NCBI GenBank assembly: GCA_022605955.1
Contig: JAKCOZ010000001.1
Location: forward strand, 101,898,211 to 101,962,210
Source of the DNA: Rallus limicola
Taxonomy: Eukaryota; Chordata; Aves; Gruiformes; Rallidae
Length of the DNA: 64,000 nucleotides
Direction: 5' to 3'
Position 1 is the stretch's first letter; each line of letters begins with the position of its first letter. Below are positions 1 to 13,300 of the stretch, in pieces. The notes under the pieces were generated by a model. That model ran no database searches and was not told where the DNA came from. It saw nothing but the letters and a program-made list of their open reading frames with translations. The position numbers and the translations under genes are program-made.

Positions 1-3000
1 ATAGATCTGTGCCAGGCTTAAGTGTTCATGCAAGTACAGTCTAAAAATGTGAAGGAAGAGAAAGTGGGTGAGCATGAACATTTCCTCATCACATCAGGGC
101 TGATACATAGCAGCTGCATAACAGATTTTTCTTTACTTATGATCATCATCACACTTTATGCCTAGTACCTCTTAGGTGCTTAATATTATTCATTGAATGA
201 ACAGCTGCTACCAGTCCACCTCAGAATTGCATAGTGTAAGATGGTTGGGAGATTTACCTGTAAAGAAAAGAGCAGACAACTTACTGTAGATAAGAAGGAA
301 AAAAGAATGGTGAAACACAGCAGTATGGGTCCACTGTACTGTCCTCACCACAACACTTTCATGCAACATCACAGGTGCAGAAGAGGTGACATCTCTTCAG
401 ACAACATCCAATGCTACACGGCCCTCTATGAAGTTGCTTGGACTTCAGTAAGGCCAAGATTCGGGTCAATCAAACTTCGCTCCATTCCCTAAGCTTGCAG
501 AGGGGCTTGTGCAAGTGTTGATACCCAGTCCTTTTGTATCCTTAAGGAGCAAATGACAAGCACAACATGCTGACAATAGCCTAAGGCATTTTCTTCATGT
601 CCTTTAGATGTCCAGTTTGGCAGATATTTTTTAATATCTTGATCACATGCTAAAAGGTTGCCTGCTAGTTGAACTATTTCCAGAAAGGCAACAGGTCTAC
701 CCTGAATACAGTCATCACATTCTTGTATTTCAGAGGACATAAGAAACAATCATATTCTTGGCAGAAACACTCTGCAGGTAGAACCTGGCAATTAAGTTAA
801 GCCATTCATCTTGTCCATCTTGTCTGTGAAATTCAAAATTAATCTAGGGGAAAATGCAGCATTGCAGCTTCATTAAACACTGCAGTACACATTTACCTAA
901 ATATATATTTATGCAGACAACCCCCCTCCATTTTCATCCTTTTTCCTCCCTCAAGCTCAAAGCTGAAATACTCTCCTTCCCGAAGAAAAAACATGTTACT
1001 TCAAAAGCATTTGGAAATCATAAAAGCAACAACACACCAAGATCCTGATTTTTTCATTTCCTTACAAGACATGCAAAAAAGCTCTGCGTAGGGGAAAAAA
1101 CAAAAGGGGAGTGGGGAAGATGTTTTTAATTATCAACAAAAGAAAGGCAAGCATTATCTTGCCATATATGCTCCATGTTTTATTATTCACTTGATTAGAA
1201 ATATATTTAAATAGTATACTATAGTCAGGGCTAAAAAGCCCAGTTAGGCAGTGAGCATGCTACAGTTTAACTGCACAATAAATATACCATCAAGTAGCAG
1301 ACCCTGTATTTTCAAAATCAAAGCCTTCATCAAATCAAGCAAGATTTAAGCACTGTCAAGCTGTGTGAACTACCTCAACTTCTGCTGTGGACCAAAAGCT
1401 AAGTAAAAAGAAAGACACCAATAATAAATGTAAAGAGCACTAAGACACTGTTCACCCCAAAATTTAAGCATGACTGTGCACATCTCAAAATATACCAACA
1501 CACATTTGCCTTGAAAATGTCATTTGTTTTTAAGGACAGTCTGTGCTGCCAAAAATCTGTATGTTTTCCATGTTTCATTAAATGGATTGTTTTCCTCAGA
1601 GCAAAATGTATGGCTTTTTAAGCAGCTGAATTTAGAGTAGCACAGGTTTAAAATTCATTTTCTTCTTCAATACAGTGACTATTTGGTTTGAGAAACTAGA
1701 AAGAGCACATTATGCAGCCTAGATAAAAACAACAATTCATATTAGGATGAAAATGACAAGGTAACATGGAGAGAAGCCATTATCAAAGCAGCAAGACCAT
1801 TTTCATTGCATCTCAAATTCTCTTCTCAGAAGGCCAAACTGATTTTTTCTTTTTTTTTTTTAAATCTTCAGCATTCCTGCCAGTTCAAGAAAACCTTTAA
1901 CAAATCTTTAGACACTCTACACAAAGACTATAGAGGGAGAGAGATGCTGCTATCAGTCCTGCCTGCAGGATTCTGTGAGGCCTAGGCCCAGCAGTAACAA
2001 GAACAGAAGGATTAAGTGAGACAGCAGTGGTAGGGAGCCAAGCCAGTAAATAAACAAAGGTGGGGCAGCTGTTTGATGGCCCTTTTGGCCCATCTACAAA
2101 AAGGGGCCTTGAGGACTACTATGAAGCCAGAGGTTGTGGTGTAAATTAATGTCAAAACCTTACTTTGGTCACATTCCAGCTTGTACTGTATCTGGCTAAC
2201 TAACAAGTGGCTTTGGGTTTCACCAGCAGCTTACCTAAATGTGTGGTATAAATACAGTAGATTTGAGGAAATTACAACAACAATTTTGGAAGTATGATTA
2301 GAGTTTAGAAATGTCAACACTGTTCTGTCAACAGTTACAATAAAGTATTTGTTACCTGAATTTACCCTATTATTTTCTGCTCCATGTAACACAAAGTTAT
2401 AGTTAAGAGCATAGCAACATGCACTTATAATTTATTTTTTTAATTTCTGGGGAGGACTTCTTTACAAAATACACATTCAGTGCAAAATACTCATAGATCT
2501 TAATGATGTTCATGAAGAAAGCTGATACATCATGTCTTCATGAAAGAAACCAAGCGGCATTGATGTTGTTTCAGAGATGCCAGGTATAACACCTGCCAAA
2601 GCGAACATATACTCTGTAATTCTACATCTGAAAAGTACAACTAGACCTCCCAGTTCATGCTCCATCTGCTCAACCATGCACACTGTATCCAGACCCAAAC
2701 TAGTTTCACTTGTGTTTTTTGGTTTGGTCTTGTTGTGGGGAGCAATCTTCAGAACTGTTCTTTTTCATTCTGTTCAACTCCACACACACTTAAAATAGAA
2801 ATAAGCACCTCCTAATTAAACAATGTGTGGGGGAAAACACACATTAGACAAAATGAACTTTTTGCCAGCTGTAAGTTTCTTTTTCAAATCATTTTGGACA
2901 TTGAGTCCAGCACAGACGGCAAAATAATTTTAGTCCTTCAAAGAACTCATGCAATGTATACTAATTACTACACATAAAATTCAGCACACAGTAGCTGTTC

Positions 3001-6000
3001 AAAATTGCCAATATAATGAAACACACACCAATATCTCCCATCTGAACATGCATTCCCTTCAGACAGGAAACTGAGCACACCTAAATTAACTTCCAACTGC
3101 ATATTCAGGTGATTCTGAAAACACATACTTTGCCAAAGGGCAGGCTCCAGAACCATTAAATGAAAACTGTTTTAACACGACAAGGAGCTCACTGGCCTCT
3201 AGCAAGAGCAAACCTGGCTCTAAAACACACCACCACAGGGCTCCAAAACACTTCACCACACGTGTTGAAGCACTGGGGGTGGGAGCACCCAGATTCTTCC
3301 ACAAAACAACAAAAAGCAAAATCCGGGAGCAGCAGTCCCCACCTGTTTTAGGACACCAGCTAACCACCCGTCAGGGGCTGTAAGAAAGAAACTTTCCCCA
3401 GAGGGTTAGTTATCCAGTGATCACATAGGACAGTGTGAGGGTGTTTTTCCAACATGCCTCCAAAACAGCTGGCACTGCAGCAGTAGCTGCAGGCCTAGAT
3501 TGACCGATGGCTTATTGGAAGTGTCAGCTAGCACACTCACATGTTAACAATTTTGGCATATATACAGGTGTAACCACCCTGTTTCCATTAATGCAAGATC
3601 TAGTATCTGCAGTGCGTGCACTGACAGGTGATTACAGATCAGGCCCATACCATTTTACTTTTCAGCACGGGTGCAATGCATAATAGTGACATCGTAGCCA
3701 GTTTGAGATTAAAACATGCCACAAAGTAAAATGTACTTTTTTAACCAGCACCACATTCCATACCAGAAAACTTGATTTCACTTTTTTTTTTTTTTTAAAA
3801 AAAAAAGAAGCCACCAGCTTTGGCTGGACAAGGGAAAAAAAACCATGCAGGTTTGAAGTCAGAGGAGATGGATATGCTTTGTTTCCAGAACCATCTTGTG
3901 GCTTGAGTTCAGTTAAACTCTGCTACTAAAGGATGCCAGAAGGTAGCACTAAAATACCATCCATTTCTTTTCAAATAAGTAATGTACATTCTGAGCTTTG
4001 TCATCTTTAAACTGTGCGATGTGTTGTCCAAATATAAATCCAGACAGTTCCTGTGCTGCTCTGAGCTCCCACTCAAAAGCAGCGAAGCAACAACAAGCAA
4101 CATACATCTTTAAAACATGTAGGTGGTTCTGCTTATTCCCTCTTCCTCCTCTTCTGCCCCTGCAGTGCTCCTCTACTGCTACTTCCTTCATCAGAACTTC
4201 AAAATCCACCTACGCTGGCAGTGGACGAGGAGAGGTAGGATGACAATCTCAAGGAAGAGGCAACAAGGCTCCCAGTACATAATTTCTGTAGGAGAAATGG
4301 AAGCTCTTCTGCATCATGCACCTTTTAGCCCAGTGCTTCTGCCCACCACCCAGACATCTGGCCTGATGTCAGGAAGAGGTCTTTTGAAACAGTTTGGAGA
4401 GGGGCAGAGGAATACATCTACCTGCAAGTTCTACTGAAAGGGGAGATTATTTTTTTAAATGTTTTTTAAGACACCTTCCACTAAAGAAAACAAAGCCAAA
4501 GGCTACAAGGAGTGTCATTTTGGATTATCCAGAGTTTCCTGATAGAGGTTACTAACTTGCATTATTTTAGAGTCAAGGAGCCACAGTGCAAGATGTCCAC
4601 TGTACTCACTGCTTGTTCAATTTCCATTCATTTGACAACTTTCAAAACAACCCTGGTGCAGGAGGAACTGAGTGAACAAGGTGACTTTACAGGGTCTACT
4701 GCAAAAGAGCTTTCTGTGCAGCTGTGATAATCACAGTGTTTGTGGCTGAGCAACACAAGGTATCTGCAACAAAACCCAGGATGGACAGATTTCTCATTGG
4801 AGATGCAGAGAAAAATCTCACTTCCTCTTGCTCCCTGTCATTTGAGCACTCTGCCCAAAGCCAGGGTAAAAAAAAAACCAGTACCTCAGCAGGGTGGTAC
4901 TAACAGCTGATGCTACAGGAAGACCAAAGAACCAAGGAAGCTGCTGTGGTGCCAGGGAGCATGAAGAGCAGGGACTGAGGCAGAGTATGTGTCTCATTAG
5001 CAGAGCACACTGAGAAAAAACACACCCCAGGAAGTAGCAGTCCTCCTTCTGGGTAAGAAGAGCAGCGTAAACAGGAGATAAAGGAAGGAAAAAGTTGTAT
5101 TTGGCAAAAGTAATTTAAAAAAGAGATTTTTCACCTATTCCAATGCAAGAGGTAACACGTATCTCAGCCTTGATGATGCCTATTGCTCCATCCTCCTAAG
5201 AAAATGCAAATTTACTCGGTTCCCTGGGCCTGGTAGCAAGCGCTGTCTCACAGCCAATGTAAACCACAGAAGGCAAGAGAAAACCACCTCCCTTGTTACC
5301 TCCATGAGACTAAGCAGATTTGGAGCATCAAGCAACAAGGGTTCCCGCACAGCTGAGAAGCTATTTTGAGCTGCATGTATCAGCACTTCTCTGCAAATTC
5401 ATTTCTTTGTTAGCAGTGGGTGCTCTTACCCGACTACTGTTTTTCTTGTCAGGTCAAGGGACAGTTAAGAGACAAGCAAAGCAGGACTGCCCTTCTCCTA
5501 GACAAAGTCAAAGCCAATTGTGCTACAGACCTGGCTGCAGGGGCAGAGGGAAGACTGTGGAGAAGAGTCGTACTGAACTGGGAGTGCTCATGGCAAAGAA
5601 TTATTTTCTCATGCACAGCCACAGTTTTCCTCATTATTCCTTTGTCATCTAACAGTATACAGCTACTACTCCTGAATGCTTTTGTTTTTCCCTCTACTTA
5701 TAAAAATAAAGGGCTTTTTTCTTCTTCTTCTTCAAATGCCAACTAAGCTTTCCAAGTCACTTGTCATCCAGCCGACATTTGCAGCTCCCTGTCCCTGTTC
5801 TGAAATCCTTCCCTTACCTACAGCATTTGTAACTGAATTGCCAACCTGAGCTATTCATGCCTTAAAACCACTTTTTATTCTTACTTCCTGTAAATTCACG
5901 TATTTCTTGAAAGACTATCTTGTCAACTTTTTGTCACTGACTGTCTACTTCCTTCTCCTTAATCCTTCCTCTGCCTTCAGTAATTTCAGTATGAGTAAAT

Positions 6001-7135
6001 CAGCTTTATTTACATAACTCAAGGGATGCAATGGAAAAACAGAAGAAACTTCTAAAACTTTACTAGCAGATTAGGTTTGATATTTTTGTTAGTGGCAAAC
6101 AAAACCATTATGAATTCTACGTAGTAGTACTTGTAGTAAAAAGACTATGCTATGGGTGAAGAATCAATTTCAAGATCTTCTTTAAAATTAATATACTAGA
6201 CCATAAAGCTCTAATTCAGGAGAAGAAAAAAGGACAGAACATTGCAAGAAACAGAAGGAACAATCAACAAGTGAAGGACAGGGACACAGATGCTTAGAGC
6301 ACAGAGATTTGAAAAGTAAATTATCTTGCTTTCTAAAAGGCATTTTCACAGGAATTGGTTTGACATTTAGGAAGCAAGACAGCTACTGCTATGGCAATAA
6401 GCAGTAGCTCCTGCTTAAAAAAAACCTCAAAACAACAGAGATTGTTTAGAAAGACTAAGGACTAAAGCTACTCAAGCCTTGCCCTTTCGTTTCATGGCAT
6501 GAAATCTGGATTTTCTTTTCCCATTGTCACACACTGGTACGAGGTTATCACACTGTCACAGCGTGGAGACAAAACAAAATTAGATCCACAATCTGTTCAT
6601 AGGACATAAGTGAGGGGGTAATAAGTTTCTATTCTCAAATATGAAATCCGTCATTGTGACTTCATCTGTAGGGCAAGCTTTTTCTATTAAGAACCTCTGA
6701 ATGGTTCAGTGTGCAGTAGAGACCAATAACTCCAGACTGACCCAGTGTCACAGCAGGATGACAGAAGAGATGTGTTACAGCTGACTTTCTAGATCAGCCC
6801 AGAAAGAACAGTGCCATTTGAAAATATACTGTCGCCTCAGCTTTACACAAAGTATTTCATAACCAAAAGTTCCTTGTGCATGTATGATACAAAATTATCC
6901 ACAAGGGCGGAAGACCGACAAATTGTCCAACAGCCTCAGTGACCACCAGAAACCAGGCTTTGAAGCTGTTCTAACAGGCTCTGGAGAGAACCTCTCTAAA
7001 AAAAAGGACAAAAGGGCAATGGAGCAGAAAAGGAGGAAAAAGAAAGTTCCTACAGACTCAGTTCTCCAGCACATGCCTGTATTTTGGTACTTCAGAAGAA
7101 GAGCCACTGCCCTTGCTCCTGAGGATGGGACTTAC
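1..7135 (-). other. APP: APP intron 2, 5' part
   Basis: The sequence after the exon 2 donor (GTAAGT, 7130-7135) is AT-rich and non-repetitive to the eye. I looked for exon 3, which in APP begins VYPELQITNVVEANQP and includes the NWCKRG segment, and did not see it on the minus strand, so it should lie beyond position 1. The longest suggestive open frame is an 86-codon minus-strand frame at 489-749 that resembles no family I know. A T15A10 fold-back tract lies at 3782-3806. Nothing else stands out. Confidence 0.85.
3782..3806. repeat. T15A10 fold-back tract
   Basis: Fifteen T directly followed by ten A, which can pair as a hairpin. It lies in APP intron 2. A similar T10A9 tract lies at 40124-40142 in intron 1. 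Confidence 0.85.
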
Positions 7136-7303
7136 TTCCTGGCAGTACTGGAGAATCCCTTCCTTCGTCCCAATGCAGGTCTTTGTGCCGGAGGGGTCCG
7201 ATTCCCACTTTCCATTCTGAACGTTCATGTGCATGTTGAGTTTCCCGCAGAACATGGCGATTTGAGGCTCTGCCAGCAACCCGGCATTTCCATCAGCAGG
7301 CAC
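7136..7303 (-). CDS. APP: APP coding exon 2: start of the E1 growth-factor-like domain
   Basis: The minus strand encodes 56 codons, from [19 protein letters not shown] to LQYCQE, flanked by a CAG acceptor (7304-7306) and a GTAAGT donor (7130-7135). The length (168 bp) and phase 0 at both ends match human APP exon 2, codons 20-75. Cys38, Cys62 and Cys73 fall at the human positions. In human APP, Cys38-Cys62 and Cys73-Cys117 form disulfides of the growth-factor-like domain, which takes part in heparin binding and dimerisation; the Cys117 partner is in exon 3, outside the window. Small differences from human include Thr22 to Ala, Arg40 to Lys, Asp53 to Glu and Asp64 to Gly. The motif [10 protein letters not shown] favours APP over APLP2 (MHVNIQTGKW). 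There is no frameshift or stop. Open frames on the plus strand here are antisense shadows. Confidence 0.96.
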
Positions 7304-7335
7304 CTGGAAAAAGGGGGGGGGGGGGGGGGGGGGGG
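7304..7335 (-). promoter_or_regulatory. APP: Exon 2 splice acceptor with a C-homopolymer polypyrimidine tract
   Basis: On the transcribed (minus) strand a run of 23 C (7313-7335) is followed by TTTTT, C and then the invariant CAG (7304-7306) before codon Val20. The pyrimidine tract of this acceptor is thus almost all cytosine, whereas U-rich tracts normally bind U2AF65 best. The run length may be imprecise, because long homopolymers are error-prone in sequencing. The exact 168-bp exon and its conserved protein leave little doubt that this is the real acceptor. Confidence 0.9.
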
Positions 7336-10300
7336 AGAGAAAAATGCTATTTTAATTTTGTGTCCCACAGTTCAGTCCATCCAAAGCAGGAACAGCTCAA
7401 GCAGGCATGAGCCACCCATCCCAGTAAAAGCCAGAATTGTTTGATTCAGGAAGATCTGAGAAAACCAAATTCTTCATAGAAATCTAGAGAGTTTAAAGCT
7501 GTAAAGCTCTCATGGGACCCAAAACTATCACCATGTCAACTTGGGCTAAACAGAGGACAAAACGCGTAGTTGGAGCCTAACAGAAATCTGCTGAACATAC
7601 TTGGTATCTCGGTGCTGGGGGTAGGGGGCAGACAGGGGTGTCATTAACAATTAGCAAAAAAGTAACGTGATTTCCTCAAGAGGTTTGTAAACAAACCCTC
7701 ACAACATACCCATTCTCAAGACCCTATCCATTTCAGCTCGACTTCGAGCACAGGGGCTGTATTTAATAACACCTTACAATGGTGCAGGGTTAAAGGCAGC
7801 AGTTTCCAACCTAAGCTTTGTTCCAGCTGCACCTTCAAATGCAGTGGCTGGGTTGCTAGCAAAATGGGACTGCTCACAGCCAAGTATGACGGAACACCAG
7901 CTACCCAAGCAGTGTTAAAAAGCAGGTCTTTAGGCCAGACCACTGGCAGTGCCTCTCCTTGCTGCCTGCAATGCCCCTACCTGCCTGGCAGCTGCCCTCC
8001 CTGACGTACCCAAGCACTGTTGGGGCACAGAGCCAAGCATCCGAGCTGTCCCCAACAACCTCCCAGTCGAAAGCAATTCTGGAATACCCATGAGCATTTA
8101 CATATATACACATGCATACATATATCCTACCTGCATTCATCAATCAACTTAACCCACCTTCCCCACCAACCTCAACACTGGTTTGAGCCCTTTCACAGGG
8201 CCACATCGTGAAGGCGAATCAAGAGCTCACCCTTTCTGCCCTCTGCTCCCCGGTGCAGCCAGCCTCCAAAAGTACAAGCTGTAGGTGCTGGGTGCAGCTT
8301 TACTCCCTGAGAAACACAACGCACAGGAAAGTCTCCTCTTACAGTTAAGTTCCTCAAGAGAGGAGTCAGTGGCTCCCCACTGCCTCCCACACTCCAAAAG
8401 GCAAGCCCACCGCATTTGAGGCCCAGCAGAGTTTGCCACTACAGTTAAATATCTATTTTTAAATTTTTATCTGTTAGCTAGAAGGCTTCTCAAGGAGAAA
8501 ATTAAAAGCATTTTAAAAATTCATGAAACGGGGAAGAAACAAAATTACTGTCTCACAAGAGGTATGCAAGCCCCGTATGTCGGTTCCCCCACTCTTTGTT
8601 TAAACAAACACAAAAAAACCTTCATGAATTTTAGATGTCTACAGTAATAACAATATCACACCAAGAAACATTGCAGGAGCCAACATCCAACTATCCCAAC
8701 ACATTAGCTTAGCATTGTAAAAGGCCACAATTAGAACAAGTATTTATTTTTATTATTAAGAAAAAGCAAGAACATTTCTTTTTCTACATTCTGTAAGATG
8801 GCAATGTGTTACCACAACTTAGCTTGAAGGGAAAAAAAAACCCAATCAAACCAGAAAAGGCAACAGGAACACTTCTACTGGCAGTTTTTTCTTTGCTATC
8901 TCCATTTCTCTTCTGTGGAACTAGTAATCTCTGTACAGTTTAGGAGTCAACCATCACTGTCCTTCACTGGGTAATTAGAGAAGTTTCCAGTAAATGGAAT
9001 GACACCTCCTCTGTAAAACTATCACATGCTTGCTCCCTGCAGTACCTTCAGAAACACTGTAGAGCATCTCAAACGTGATGCATCTATAACAAATACTTGC
9101 AAAAAATCCTCCAAATTACTTCCCCTTTTCTCCTTTATAGACGCAACACAACCCTATCAAAATTCAGTAAGAGTAGAAGCGAGTCACTCCATGGGTGACG
9201 TGTGAATGTGAACTCTGTTCACAGGCAGCTCCTCCAACTGGGATCTCCATCAAATCAATAAAGCCGGCAGCAGTCGTACTGTGGCAGATTTCTTTTTTTT
9301 TTCTCCCCCCACTCAAAACCTTAAGTTGTAAATTTATGGAGACCTTGCCTTACAGCTTTATAAAGAGGGTTTTTTCTTAAGTATTTTTTGCCTTACCTAG
9401 GAAGACAGCTCAATTTTGGGAAAAAAAAATAACGTGGCCATTTACTTGGAGCGCTATCGACTTACCTCTAACAACATGACAACCTATGACTGTCTACTTA
9501 TGGTCTTATTCCCTTCAGAAAAGACATGACATCTCCCATCTTAATGAAGTTACCAGAGCAAGTCTTCATTCGCATTTAGCTTTCTGTATTTTGAGCTGAC
9601 AGGGCCATACTAATGATCCGCTCAACATAGCACTTCATCTTATTGATTAGGACAGCTAAATGTTTCTAATCATAAAGAAATACCAGAGCAATTAACAGAC
9701 ACTGTAAAAAGAACTAAAGCATTTAGATCACGATCATGAATAATTCAAGCACTCAGCTTCCCAAGCTGAACTCCGTTAGCCAGTGTCCTTAAAGCAAGGA
9801 TAGTAGGTTAATGGATTTGTCCCTTACATCTCTGGCTAAGACACTACAGAGCTCTCAAAGTAACTTCTCAGAAACCTCCAGAGAGGAAATGACTCCTTTT
9901 TAAACATCTTAAACTATTTAATATCTGAAGGTAACGGCTCGCTATCATTGTGTAGCCCTGGTGTTTAAACTAAAAGCCTCTCATCGCCTGTAGTAATCAG
10001 CAGCAATTGGATATGCTGCTTTTTCAGCACCACCTCTGTGAAACGGGGGTGACATTATAAAGTTTTAGCAGAACAGACCCATTGTTGAGACAGCCTTTGG
10101 TGCTATTCCCTACTCTTTCAATAAAATGTCTCTAATCCAAGACTTTTGCCAACTGATATTGCATTTCTTAAGCAAACAAGAAATTGATCTGCTACGGCAC
10201 CTTTTCTGATTGAAAACTGGCAGCCTCCTGGCTTGTCAAGAAAGTACTTGCTGCAAAATCCTCAGAACCAGCTGACGTTAAGGGAGGCTTTTCTGAGACA

Positions 10301-13300
10301 GGATGGTCTAAACAACAGTCAAGCCTAGGAGCACTTTTTGATGCGAGGCCAAAGGAGGGGAGCATGACTAGATCTGACCCTGGGCTTACCTATCCTGGAT
10401 TTGGAGCTTCTGCTGGTCCTTTTGACAGCACCTGAGCAAGGTATGCCTATTAAAAACACGTGACTAAATATTTCCCTTCACTCTATTTTTCAAGCATATG
10501 ATTCACAGCATTGTTCTTTCTACTTTCCCAAGAGCAAACATGTCAGAAACACAGTGACTGACAGCAATTCTAACATTAAAAAAGCAGAAAACAGATTTTT
10601 CAGATCGCTGTCCAAAACAACCCGGCAGCTACTGCACTAAGCTATATGCTGCACTCTTCTACATATTGTTTTCCTCTATAATCATTCAGATTTCATCAAA
10701 ATTCACAGGAAAAAGTTGAAACCCATAAAGCTAAAAATCCATTCTTAATTCACAGTAACAATTATGCTAAATTACAGAGAGTCATGAGGAGTATTTCTGA
10801 TGCCACATTTTCTGGTTTCTTCCCCTGCAGTGTCCTCCCCAGCAAGCCTACGCAACCCGCAGCCTTTGGCCAATTTTCCCAAACAGAGGCAAGTAGCAAA
10901 GGAAAACTACTCAGAGAGATGCACCCCGCTGCCTCTCCTGCCAGTGCTCCATTGCAGGACACAAGAACACTCATTCCCAAGGCACCTGCTGAAAAGGGTG
11001 GAAGAGATCAGTCCTCGCAGCCTCAATTTTTGGGGGATCTATTTTAATCCAGGACACAGTCCTAAATTAAGAACAGTAAGTTAAAGCAATTATTTCAAGG
11101 AAGTGTTGTCATTTAGTTTTGTAAGGCTGATGGATATGAGAGGAGAAAAACCAGACATGTGAAAACTCTCATGCTCCTTTGGTCTGGACTAGCTAGCGCT
11201 GGTAGAGGGTTTTTCTAATGCATACTGCCCGCACCTCTCCTCTAACCTGGGGTCTTCTACCTACACAAATCCCAGCTTTATAAACACTTCTATAGTTCCT
11301 TACGTTTTAAAATGTCAATTATGACAAGTAATTCTGAGTTGGTATGGCCTGCATGCCAGTTTCCAACCTCGCACTGTAATTCTCATTGCTCACATGTTCA
11401 GCGTGGTGTCTGCTGGCAGGAAAAAAACCACACCAAAAACCCCTGACAAAATTACCGCATACCATTTGATCTCTTGTGCAAATATCTAGAAGCAATCACT
11501 TCCAACGTGCTCACCTGCATGCCTCATGGCTTTACACAGATCCTCCATCTTCAGCTCACAGCAGCCTCTGGCATAGATTTTGCCTCTCCCCCAAGTTAAC
11601 AGCTCAGAAGACTAAACAAGCATAAAACTTTTCTAGCTGACGTATCTAATGCACACCTAGGTTGTGCTGCTATTTGAAGACTAAGCTTTACCTCACACTA
11701 CAATCATATTTTCACTAGGACAGCAGTAAAAGAGCTTTACAGCAAATGAAAGGGATGCTACAAGCTGCCAGTGAGTCTACCCTGAGATCACCCGGTAAGA
11801 GACAAAAGGTCTTACTTAGTAATGTATCACACCAAGAGAAGGCAACTTTCTCTTCAGCCCTCTCCCTTCCCATCAAGTTTGTCTTGAATGCCTCAAGCAT
11901 CAGAGCATTTTGAGAAGAAACAGTTTGGTTTGCTCTCAAGGGACTGTGTTGTGCTTCACTATCATGGCAAAGTCAAAAATAAAAGATTAAACTTCACTGA
12001 GATAACAACTAATTTCAGGAGAGGTCTCTAGTCTGCACAAGTTACTGGTAACATAAAACCTGAAGAACTATTACTGATTTTAACAGAGACATCCATCCAA
12101 CAGCAGCTCCATCACAAGGGGGAGAGAACAGTAGTATTTGGGGGGAGGGGGGTGTAAGTAGCACTTTTAGACCACATACACTTACTTTGATGAAAAACAA
12201 CTTGTGAAATGAGAGTAAAATTGGATGAGAGTGAAACTAGCGACAAGTGATTTGTCCCACACATGCCATCATGACATTTTAAACAGAGGAAGAATCACTG
12301 GTCACATCAAAAGTATATCCAGCTAGAATAAATGAGTTGATGAGGAATTTCATGTACCATTCAAGTTTTCTTCACAGCCAATGGTTTAAATTCATTTACA
12401 TTCATTCCCTGCCAAGACAAGGTATCCGCATTACAATGTAATTAAATAATCTAGAGCACTGATCTACACAGATAAGCAGCTTCAGTACAGTAATGCTCAA
12501 CAGCATAAAGCTACGGTCCGGTTTGTTACAGTAACGCCCGTAGTGGCAAATCTCTCCTTCGCTAATCCTAAAGCTCTCGGGCAGATTAGTCTCCCAAAGA
12601 ATAACTCATGCGACACAAATTACATTAACAGCAACTATTTCCTTTATTAGTATTCTGCAAAAGTAGAAACTCTAAGCGTATTAATGAAACTGTAATCACA
12701 TATTATGGTGCCTACTTTGCATATGACCTCAAAGAAGTAGCATGTGCTTTTAATTTTTTCCTCCCTCTCGGCAAATCATTAAGTAAGAGAGCAATTAGCA
12801 CGCTCAAGCTAACTCTAAAAGTTATGCTAGGGTTTTCACAGTATATCCAGTTTTCAAAGATTAAATAGAACAGTAGTCATCCCTTTAACAAGACTTCCTG
12901 ATCAGAGATCAATTTCTAGAAGGGGAACTACCTACATTTGAAAAATGCCATCTACAGGATTCTGACCCCCTCACACCCAAATCAATCATACATTAGAGCT
13001 CTCTGTAAATACACTGGTCTAATACGAACATGTCACAAGATGTTCAAGGACTGGTCTGGCATTTTTAATACAGAGAATTATGAATTTCTTATTCGTTTTT
13101 TAATTAACAACTTTCAAAAGTGTAGTAGGGGTACAAGTCCTGCAAGAACGGATGGATGCGCAGCCATGATAACGCTCAATGTGACAGCAGTTCTCCCTTG
13201 AAGAGCCCCAGCCTTTCAGAGGCACATCTTCCAGCCACAAGACTCATTTCACCTCCAGTTGGTTGCATCTTGCTTCATGCTCCTTGGCTGCATTTCCTTC

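Noticed and set aside
1..7135. APP exon 3
   Set aside because: I searched by eye for the minus-strand coding of VYPELQITNVVEANQP and NWCKRG and found neither. It probably lies beyond the window.
6884..7444. 186-codon plus-strand frame over exon 2
   Set aside because: It is antisense to the conserved APP exon and includes a poly-Gly run from the G23 tract, so it is a shadow frame.
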